From contig JAEDFX010000041.1 of NCBI GenBank assembly GCA_016297805.1, positions 1 through 18,765 of the forward strand: a stretch of 18,765 bases of DNA, given 5' to 3'. Shown here piece after piece: positions 13,429 through 18,765 of this stretch. The number at the start of each line of letters is the position of its first letter. The first letter of the stretch is position 1. A program made the position numbers and the translations under genes. Under the pieces are notes generated by a model. That model searched no databases, was not told where the DNA came from, and was given only the letters and a program-made list of their open reading frames with translations. The stretch is from Treponema sp. Lineage in GTDB: Bacteria; Spirochaetota; Spirochaetia; Treponematales; Treponemataceae.

Positions 13429-14820
13429 ATGAAAAAGATTTCAAAGATTTTGCTTGCTACATCTGTTCTTGCTTTTGCATTGACAAGCTGTGGTTCAGAA
13501 AAAGACGCTTCTGGCGTTAAACGTTCAAAATCAAAGGATGCTAACTATCAGGGATACCAGGCAGAAATCGATCCAGCAACTGGAAAGATTTATGACTTCG
13601 GTGGAATGGAAGTTACATACTATGACTGGTGGACAAATCCAGATGCACCAGCTGCTTCTAAACAGCAGGAAGACGAAATGGCATTCCGTGCTTGGTTGGA
13701 AAAAACTTACAACTTCAAATGTGTAAAGAAAGACTTGGCAGGATGGGGACAGAACCCAACTGAAGTTGCAAACTTCTGTATTACAGGAAGCGATAAATAT
13801 GCTGTATTCACAATTGATGGACGTTCTGCTTTGAGTGGTTTGAAGGCTAACCTTTGGGCTGATTTGTCTAAATGCGATAACATTGACTGGACAAAGAAAA
13901 AGTGGACACAGGGTGTTCTTGATAAGCTCCGTGATGGAGATTCTTTCTACACATTCAATGTAGGTTTGCCAGAACCACGTTCAGGTTTGTTCTTCAACAA
14001 ACGTGTTCTTCAGGAAAATGGTATTGATCCAGAACTTCCATATGATCTTCAGAAAGAAGGAAAATGGACATGGGAAGCATTCGAAGATCTTTGTAAAAAA
14101 CTTACAAAAGATACAAACAATGATGGTATCACAGACCAGTGGGCAATGGCTTCATCAAACGGTATTTGGGCTGAAAACATCCTTTATTCTAACGGTGTAA
14201 AACTCATCTCTAAAGAAAACGGAAAATTCGTAAACAATGCTGGTACTGATGCTGCTATGGAAGCTTGGGACTTTGTTCGCCGTACATTCACAACATACCA
14301 GAGACCACAGCTTGAAGGTGAATCTTGGGATTACTACTTCGCTGCATTCCAGAATGGTGAAGTTGCATTCTGTTTTGAAGATGAATACAACTGTCAGCCA
14401 AATGGTAAATTCAACTCTATGAAAGATGACTACGGATTCGTATGTTGTCCAATGGGACCAAAAGGTTTCGGACACGTAACAACAACTCATGGAACTAACA
14501 TGGTTGTTCTCCCATCTTTCTATGACCTCGACACAGCTAAAAAGATTATGAAGATTATTGACTTCTACACAGAAGAAGTTCCTGGTTATGATGATCCAGA
14601 AGCTTGGAAAGAAGGATATTGGGCATCATTCCGTGATGAAAGAGCTGTAAATGAAACATTGCAGAACATGATGGATTATCCATATGAATCAATTTCTGCT
14701 TACGTTCCAGATTTGACAAAAGATGAAATGGCATGGAACATCTGTGCTGGTGCAGATCCTCTTGAAACATATGAAAGATTCAAGGATCAGTGGCAGGCTC
14801 TTATTGACAATGTAAACTAA
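13429..14820 (+). CDS. Lipoprotein extracellular solute-binding protein (family 1)
   Basis: A 463-residue lipoprotein. The signal peptide MKKISKILLATSVLAFALTS ends in a lipobox LTSC with the modified Cys at 21. The mature part has the family 1 layout: EVTYYDWWTNPDAP near the start, SGLFFNKRVLQENGIDPELP in the middle, then WTWEAFEDLCKKLTKDTNNDGITDQW (two pieces around residues 223-248), typical of sugar-binding proteins. Unlike the first binding protein it has no CBM-like modules and is of normal length. It lies 85 bases after the second permease pair, with its own strong promoter, and probably serves that pair. Phe, Asn and Asp codons end in C far more often than in genes upstream such as the PadR cassette, a sign of high expression. 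A Rho-independent terminator follows. The substrate is unknown; an oligosaccharide is most likely. Confidence 0.92.
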   Translation: MKKISKILLATSVLAFALTSCGSEKDASGVKRSKSKDANYQGYQAEIDPATGKIYDFGGMEVTYYDWWTNPDAPAASKQQEDEMAFRAWLEKTYNFKCVKKDLAGWGQNPTEVANFCITGSDKYAVFTIDGRSALSGLKANLWADLSKCDNIDWTKKKWTQGVLDKLRDGDSFYTFNVGLPEPRSGLFFNKRVLQENGIDPELPYDLQKEGKWTWEAFEDLCKKLTKDTNNDGITDQWAMASSNGIWAENILYSNGVKLISKENGKFVNNAGTDAAMEAWDFVRRTFTTYQRPQLEGESWDYYFAAFQNGEVAFCFEDEYNCQPNGKFNSMKDDYGFVCCPMGPKGFGHVTTTHGTNMVVLPSFYDLDTAKKIMKIIDFYTEEVPGYDDPEAWKEGYWASFRDERAVNETLQNMMDYPYESISAYVPDLTKDEMAWNICAGADPLETYERFKDQWQALIDNVN

Positions 14821-14847
14821 TTTTTATAGTTTATTGAGTTAAGAGAT

Positions 14848-14882
14848 AAAGACGTCGGTTATTTACCGACGTCTTTTTTTTT
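14848..14882 (+). terminator. Rho-independent terminator of the glycan transport operon
   Basis: Twelve-base stem AAAGACGTCGGT (14848-14859) pairs perfectly with ACCGACGTCTTT (14865-14876) around a five-base loop TATTT, and nine T residues run 14874-14882. The A-rich left foot may make it work in both directions, but no gene on the other strand is present. Confidence 0.95.
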
Positions 14883-14890
14883 GGTATTAT
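14862..14890 (+). promoter_or_regulatory. Candidate argH promoter overlapping the terminator
   Basis: An extended -10 TGGTATTAT covers 14882-14890. Seventeen bases upstream of TATTAT lies TTTACC (14862-14867), a weak -35 located within the loop and right arm of the terminator hairpin. The start would be near 14897 and the argH ATG is at 14912. Confidence 0.45.
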
Positions 14891-14899
14891 TTTTGTAGT

Positions 14900-14905
14900 A
14901 AAGGA
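14900..14905 (+). promoter_or_regulatory. Ribosome binding site deciding the argH start
   Basis: AAAGGA is six bases before the ATG at 14912 but directly touches the ATG at 14906. The downstream ATG is therefore preferred. Confidence 0.7.
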
Positions 14906-14911
14906 ATGCAT

Positions 14912-16327
14912 ATGAGTACACACGGAACAATGACATCAGATAATCATGCAGCATTATGGCATGGACGTTTTGAAGAAGGTCCAGACGCTGCAGCAGTAGC
15001 TTTTGAAACATCAATTCATGTTGATGAGAGAATGGCCTTGGATGATATTAGAGGAAGTATTGCACATGCAAAAATGCTTGCTCATGTAAAAATAATTTCA
15101 CAGGATGAAGCTAATCAAATTGTTAAGGGGTTGGAAGGAATTCAGTCTGATCTGGAATCTGGAAAACTTGCTATAGACTATTCAGCAGAAGATATTCATT
15201 CATTTATTGAAGCAACTTTGACAGATAGAATTGGTGAAGCAGGAAAAAAAGTTCATACAGGCCGCAGTAGAAATGATCAGATAGCTTTAGATGAAAGACT
15301 TTATCTTAAGCGTGCAATTCCTGAAATTCAGAATTCCATTCTTACTTTAATAGATGCGTTAACACAGATTGCTGAGAATCATAAAAACTCATTGATTCCT
15401 GGTTTTACACATATGCAGCACGCACAGCCTGTAACATTAGCTCATCATGTATGTGCCTGGGCATGGATGCTGGTTCGTGACTGGCAGAGATTGGAAGATT
15501 CTTTGAAACGCATAGATTTATCTCCAATTGGAGCTGGCGCTCTGGCGGGTAGTGGACTTCCTTTGGATAGAAAATTCGAAGCTAAAGAACTTGGTTTTGC
15601 AGAAGTAACTAGAAACTCTTTGGATACAGTTTCGGATAGAGATTATTGTATTGAAACAGCTTCAAACTTAAGTTTGATTCAGATGCATTTAAGCCGATTC
15701 TGTGAAGAAGTTGTTTTATGGGCTACTACTGAATTTAATTTTATTAATCTAAGTGAAAAATGGTCTACAGGTTCTTCAATTATGCCACAGAAAAAGAATC
15801 CTGATTTTGCTGAATTGATACGTGGTAGAACAGGTAAGGTTTATGGAAATCAGTTTGCATTAATGACAATGATGAAAGGTTTACCATTGGCTTATGATCG
15901 AGATATGCAGGAAGATAAAGAACCATTGTTTGATTCAATTGATACTGTAATGTCTTGTTTGAAAGTATTTACATATATGATTTCTTCTGCACAGTGGAAT
16001 ACAGAAAAAATGGCAGGGGAATGTGATGGTGGTTATTTGAATGCTACTGATATTGCAGATTATCTTGTACGTAAAGGTATGCCTTTTAGAACTGCTCATG
16101 GTGTAAGTGCTAAATCTGTCAGAATTGCAATTGAAAGAAATTGCAAGCTTGAAGATCTGCCAATGGAAGTTTTCAAGGAATGTTCTGATTTAATAGAAGA
16201 GGATATATATTCTGTCATTACTCCTGCAGCTTGTGTAGAAGTAAGAAAAACTGATGGTGGTCCTGCTTCTGAAAAAGTAAATGAACAGATTGTTGAATTA
16301 AGACAATTTGTAAAAAATATAAAATAA
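14912..16327 (+). CDS. argH: Argininosuccinate lyase
   Basis: A 471-residue enzyme of normal family length. It cleaves argininosuccinate to arginine and fumarate, the last step of arginine synthesis, in the cytoplasm. Visible signatures in order: LWHGRF near residue 16 (most homologues have LWGGRF), SIHVDERMALDDIRGSIAHA, the HTGRSRNDQ substrate loop at 115-123, GFTHMQHAQP at 164-173 with the catalytic-type His167, and the fumarase/aspartase superfamily signature GSSIMPQKKNP at 287-297 with the flexible-loop serines. All key residues are present, so it should be active. It is followed after 13 bases by an amino-acid ABC importer, which suggests co-transcription. No argG is next to it. Upstream promoter elements overlap the preceding terminator. 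Confidence 0.97.
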   Translation: MSTHGTMTSDNHAALWHGRFEEGPDAAAVAFETSIHVDERMALDDIRGSIAHAKMLAHVKIISQDEANQIVKGLEGIQSDLESGKLAIDYSAEDIHSFIEATLTDRIGEAGKKVHTGRSRNDQIALDERLYLKRAIPEIQNSILTLIDALTQIAENHKNSLIPGFTHMQHAQPVTLAHHVCAWAWMLVRDWQRLEDSLKRIDLSPIGAGALAGSGLPLDRKFEAKELGFAEVTRNSLDTVSDRDYCIETASNLSLIQMHLSRFCEEVVLWATTEFNFINLSEKWSTGSSIMPQKKNPDFAELIRGRTGKVYGNQFALMTMMKGLPLAYDRDMQEDKEPLFDSIDTVMSCLKVFTYMISSAQWNTEKMAGECDGGYLNATDIADYLVRKGMPFRTAHGVSAKSVRIAIERNCKLEDLPMEVFKECSDLIEEDIYSVITPAACVEVRKTDGGPASEKVNEQIVELRQFVKNIK

Positions 16328-16331
16328 AATG

Positions 16332-16336
16332 AGGAA
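16332..16336 (+). promoter_or_regulatory. Ribosome binding site deciding the amino-acid binding lipoprotein start
   Basis: AGGAA is placed four bases before the ATG at 16341. An ATG at 16329 in the same frame is upstream of it and has no site of its own; starting at 16341 also gives the standard MKKI signal peptide. Confidence 0.7.
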
Positions 16337-16340
16337 ATTT

Positions 16341-17150
16341 ATGAAAAAGATTGTTTGTGCCGTATTGGCATCAGCTGCGTTATTCGCTTTGGTTGGTTGT
16401 AAAAAAGCAGATAAAACTGCATCGTCTTCAAATGCTGTAGAAGCTCTAAAAGCAAGAGGAACTTTCGTTTTGGGATTGGATGATTCTTTCCCGCCATTAG
16501 GATACCGCGACGATAATAATGAAATTGTTGGATACGACATTGATTTGGCTAAAGAAGTTGCTAAACGTCTTGGTGTAGCATTTAAAGCTCAGCCAATTGA
16601 CTGGGACGCAAAAGAAATGGAATTGGAAACTGGAAAAATCGACTGTATCTGGAATGGATTCACAATTACAGAAGATCGTATTAATGCGTTGTCTTTTACT
16701 AATGCTTATTTGAATAATGATCAGGTTCTTGTCGTTCGTGCTGATAGTGGAATTAAATCTCTTGCTGATATGAAAGGAAAAACAGTAGGTATTCAGAGTG
16801 GTTCAAGTGCTCAGGAAGCTGTGGATGATAATCCTACATTTAGTTCTACAATTGGTTCAATGGTAATGTTCAAGGATAATATTACTGCTTTGAATGATCT
16901 TGATATCGGTGGTGTTGATGGTGTTGTAATGGATAGTGTTGTTGCTAATTACTCTATTGCTCAGACAAAGAAACCATTTGTTGTAGTAAACGAATCATTG
17001 GCTAATGAAGGTTATGGTATTGGTTTCAGAAAATCAGAACCAGAACTTAGAGATGAAGTATGGACAATTTTAAATGCCATGCAGGCAGATGGAACTGTTG
17101 CTGCTATCGGTCAGAAGTGGTTTGGTAAAGATATTTCGGTTATTAAATAA
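16341..17150 (+). CDS. Polar amino-acid ABC importer, binding lipoprotein (family 3)
   Basis: A 269-residue lipoprotein with signal peptide MKKIVCAVLASAALFALVG and lipobox LVGC (Cys20). The mature part matches family 3 binding proteins: LKARGTFVLGLDDSFPPLGY, the family signature GYDIDLAKEVAKRLG, then CIWNGFTITEDR where the final Arg normally binds the ligand carboxylate, IKSLADMKGKTVGIQSGSSA, and GGVDGVVMDSVVANY. It captures an amino acid in the periplasm or outside and passes it to the permease three bases downstream. Position after argH makes arginine, ornithine, citrulline or a related compound plausible ligands. Specificity within the family cannot be told from the motifs alone. Some relatives bind cystine or glutamine. 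Confidence 0.93.
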   Translation: MKKIVCAVLASAALFALVGCKKADKTASSSNAVEALKARGTFVLGLDDSFPPLGYRDDNNEIVGYDIDLAKEVAKRLGVAFKAQPIDWDAKEMELETGKIDCIWNGFTITEDRINALSFTNAYLNNDQVLVVRADSGIKSLADMKGKTVGIQSGSSAQEAVDDNPTFSSTIGSMVMFKDNITALNDLDIGGVDGVVMDSVVANYSIAQTKKPFVVVNESLANEGYGIGFRKSEPELRDEVWTILNAMQADGTVAAIGQKWFGKDISVIK

Positions 17151-17153
17151 ATT

Positions 17154-17831
17154 ATGAGTGATAGATACATTAAAATGTTGAAGGCGATGTTTGCGGGGTC
17201 GTTAACATCATTAGAAGTGTTTGCATTAACACTTATATTTGCAATTCCCCTGGCTCTTCCTATTGCAATGGGAAGAATGTCCAAGAAAAAGATTTTATCT
17301 GGAGTTACAAATGTATTCCTTTTGATAATTCGCGGAACACCTCTTATGTTACAGCTTCTGGTTGTATATTTTGGACCAGGATTGTTAGTTAGATGGCTTG
17401 TTCAACAAGGTTTTGATGTATCTTTCAAATGGAACCGTTTTGTGGCTGCTATTGTTGCTTTGGCTATAAATTATTCTGCATATTTTGCGGAAATTTATCG
17501 CGGGGGAATTGAGGCAATTCCTAAAGGGCAATATGAAGCTGCAAAGGTTCTTGGATATACTTCCAGACAGACATTCTTTCATATTGTTATTCCACAAGTA
17601 ATTAAACGAATTGTTCCTGCAATGGGAAATGAAGTAATTACATTAGTAAAAGATACAGCCCTTGTATCTGTTATTGGAGTTTCAGAATTACTTATGGTTG
17701 CGAAGGAGAGACAGGGAGCTTTGTTCTCGTTTATACCTTTGTTTATAGCAGGTGTTTTCTATTTCTTTATGAACTGGCTTGTTTCTATTGGTTTCCAGAA
17801 ATTAGAAAAGAAACTTGGATATTATAATTAG
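17154..17831 (+). CDS. Polar amino-acid ABC importer, permease (HisM/GlnP-type)
   Basis: A 225-residue permease with about five membrane segments, beginning around residues 15-37 (SLTSLEVFALTLIFAIPLAL), and the family-typical LLIIRGTPLMLQLLVVYFGP around 57-76. The EAA loop is at about 123-150: GQYEAAKVLGYTSRQTFFHI then VIPQVIKR. The segment EVITLVKDTALVSVIGVSEL near 160-180 is another strong family marker. It starts three bases after the binding-protein stop codon. No good SD is visible before the ATG at 17154, so translation is probably coupled to the gene upstream. It acts as a homodimer with the ATPase encoded next. Confidence 0.94.
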   Translation: MSDRYIKMLKAMFAGSLTSLEVFALTLIFAIPLALPIAMGRMSKKKILSGVTNVFLLIIRGTPLMLQLLVVYFGPGLLVRWLVQQGFDVSFKWNRFVAAIVALAINYSAYFAEIYRGGIEAIPKGQYEAAKVLGYTSRQTFFHIVIPQVIKRIVPAMGNEVITLVKDTALVSVIGVSELLMVAKERQGALFSFIPLFIAGVFYFFMNWLVSIGFQKLEKKLGYYN

Positions 17832-17842
17832 GTGCAGCTTTT

Positions 17843-18595
17843 ATGGAAGAAATAATCAAAGTAGATAATTTAAAAAAGAGTTTTAAAGATAATGTTGAGA
17901 TTCTTAAAGGGATATCATTCTCTGTAAAAAAAGGTGAAGTTCTTAGTATTATTGGTCCAAGTGGTTCTGGTAAATCAACAATGCTTAGATGTATTTCACA
18001 GCTGGAAACTGTAACTGATGGTTCAATAAGTATTTGTGGTTTGGAACTTGTAAAAAATGGTGTTTATGCAGATAAAAAAGTTCGCCATGAGATTATATTG
18101 AAGAGCGGAATGGTTTTTCAGAGTTTTAATTTATTTCCTCATTATTCAGTATTAAAGAATATAGTAGAGCCACAGGTTCAGGTTTTGCATAAGTCAAAAC
18201 AAGATGCCGAAAAAACAGCAATTGAATTACTGGAACGAATGGGACTTGCTCAAAAGAAAGGTAATTATCCATGTGAACTTAGTGGTGGACAGCAGCAGCG
18301 TGTTTCTATAGCTCGTGCTTTGGCCTTAAAACCTGAAGTATTGCTTTTTGATGAACCAACATCTGCATTGGATCCTGAGTTAACTGGAGAAATTCTTGCT
18401 GTTATAAAAGAATTAGCCAGCGAAAAAATGACTATGGTTGTAGTAACTCACGAAATGGCTTTTGCCAGAGATATTTCAACTAAGATTATTTTTATGGATG
18501 GCGGTGTTATTGTTGAACAAGGTAATCCGGAAGAATTGATAAATAATCCTCAGATGGATAGGACAAAAGCTTTTTTGTCTCGTTTCAATAAATAG
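17843..18595 (+). CDS. Polar amino-acid ABC importer, ATP-binding protein (GlnQ/HisP-type)
   Basis: A 250-residue ATPase with all motifs intact: Walker A GPSGSGKST at 38-46, Q-loop FQSFNLFPHYSV, signature LSGGQQQR, Walker B VLLFDEPTSALD, and H-loop VVVTHEMAFARD. The order and length match the polar amino-acid uptake ATPases. It starts 11 bases after the permease stop with a TTAGGTG ribosome site (17828-17834). It drives the importer with the lipoprotein and permease upstream. It is not a suitable partner for the CUT1 sugar permeases, whose ATPases are longer and carry a C-terminal regulatory domain. No terminator is obvious after it. Confidence 0.96.
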   Translation: MEEIIKVDNLKKSFKDNVEILKGISFSVKKGEVLSIIGPSGSGKSTMLRCISQLETVTDGSISICGLELVKNGVYADKKVRHEIILKSGMVFQSFNLFPHYSVLKNIVEPQVQVLHKSKQDAEKTAIELLERMGLAQKKGNYPCELSGGQQQRVSIARALALKPEVLLFDEPTSALDPELTGEILAVIKELASEKMTMVVVTHEMAFARDISTKIIFMDGGVIVEQGNPEELINNPQMDRTKAFLSRFNK

Positions 18596-18611
18596 TTCTC
18601 TAAATAGAGTC

Positions 18612-18643
18612 TTGAATAAAAATCACATTTCATATAATATAAT
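18612..18643 (+). promoter_or_regulatory. Candidate rpsP promoter
   Basis: TTGAAT (18612-18617) is a good -35. Two overlapping TATAAT boxes lie at 18633-18638 and 18638-18643, giving spacings of 15 or 20 bases, neither ideal. The leader would be about 75-85 bases long. Confidence 0.5.
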
Positions 18644-18654
18644 ATTTCAACATT

Positions 18655-18708
18655 CACAATAGGGTATATTGTGTCCAAAACTGTAATTTTGGTGCTGGAA
18701 ACAGTGCC
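18655..18708 (+). promoter_or_regulatory. Structured rpsP leader with three inverted repeats
   Basis: Three successive potential stems lie before rpsP. CACAATA (18655-18661) pairs with TATTGTG (18667-18673). CCAAAA (18675-18680) pairs with TTTTGG (18687-18692). GGTGCTG (18691-18697) pairs with CAGTGCC (18702-18708) with two G-U pairs and a GAAA tetraloop. The last two share the GG at 18691-18692 at their junction. The final stem ends two bases before the ribosome site. Confidence 0.4.
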
Positions 18709-18710
18709 AT

Positions 18711-18715
18711 GGAGG
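18711..18715 (+). promoter_or_regulatory. rpsP ribosome binding site
   Basis: GGAGG, six bases before the ATG at 18722. Confidence 0.8.
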
Positions 18716-18721
18716 ATATAA

Positions 18722-18765
18722 ATGGTCAAAATCAGACTTAAGAGATTTGGTACTAAAAAACGTCC
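18722..18765 (+). CDS. rpsP: 30S ribosomal protein S16, 5' end only
   Basis: Only the first 14 codons and two bases are in the window, reading MVKIRLKRFGTKKR and probably continuing with Pro. This is the highly conserved start of bacterial S16, a small-subunit assembly protein. In most bacteria the gene leads an operon with a KH-domain protein, rimM, trmD and rplS; whether that holds here is outside the window. It has a good ribosome site and an independent promoter candidate. Confidence 0.93.
   Translation, partial: MVKIRLKRFGTKKR

Noticed and set aside
14155..14490. Minus-strand open frame of 111 codons inside the lipoprotein binding-protein gene
   Set aside because: A shadow of a codon-biased, highly expressed gene; no recognisable domain or ribosome site.
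18598..18609. CTCTA/TAGAG inverted repeat after the ATPase gene as a terminator
   Set aside because: The stem is five base pairs with a two-base loop and there is no T-tract; too weak to terminate.
18709..18741. Tiny reading frame starting at the ATG in CCATGG just before rpsP
   Set aside because: Ten codons, no ribosome site of its own, and it overlaps the rpsP ribosome site and start.
1..18765. tRNA, rRNA, CRISPR array, insertion sequence or phage genes
   Set aside because: No clover-leaf, ribosomal RNA, regularly spaced repeat, transposase or integrase sequence was recognised; intergenic space is too short for most of these.

Overview
The window is AT-rich, gene-dense DNA with every recognised gene on the + strand. 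It ends in the first codons of rpsP (ribosomal protein S16). The rpsP N-terminus, the AT-rich base use and the lipoprotein-rich ABC transport genes suggest a host-associated Treponema-like spirochaete. This is recollection, not a database match. A Firmicute is the main alternative, because the central transporter locus has a Firmicute-like gene order as I remember it.

Region 1 (about 11-1582) is a three-gene cassette: a PadR-family repressor, a HAAS/DUF1700-plus-DUF4097-like solenoid protein, and a small PspC-domain membrane protein. It looks like an envelope-sensing module. Its promoter lies outside the window.

Region 2 (about 1600-14880) is the centrepiece, a tightly packed transport operon. 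Its order is a giant membrane-anchored solute-binding protein with duplicated carbohydrate-binding-like domains, two CUT1-type permeases, a secreted NHL-repeat/TPR protein with a C-terminal anchor, a YIP1-family membrane protein, a DUF5696-like anchored protein with glycosidase-like architecture, a second CUT1-type permease pair, and a lipoprotein solute-binding protein. The last gene has its own strong internal promoter. A Rho-independent terminator ends the unit. No ATPase is encoded, so a shared MsmX/MalK-type ATPase elsewhere is expected. The first gene has an unusually short leader with no Shine-Dalgarno sequence, and a perfect 12-bp palindrome abuts its start codon. I propose that the locus encodes an inner-membrane machine that binds, processes and imports a glycan. 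The substrate is unknown.

Region 3 (about 14862-18595) starts from a promoter that overlaps the preceding terminator. It holds argH (argininosuccinate lyase) followed by a complete polar amino-acid ABC importer (lipoprotein, permease, ATPase), probably co-transcribed. An arginine-related ligand is likely.

Region 4 (18596-18765) is the rpsP leader, which holds a candidate promoter and three successive inverted repeats, followed by the start of rpsP, cut by the window edge. No gap between genes exceeds about 130 bases. I saw no tRNA, rRNA, CRISPR array, insertion sequence or attachment site.
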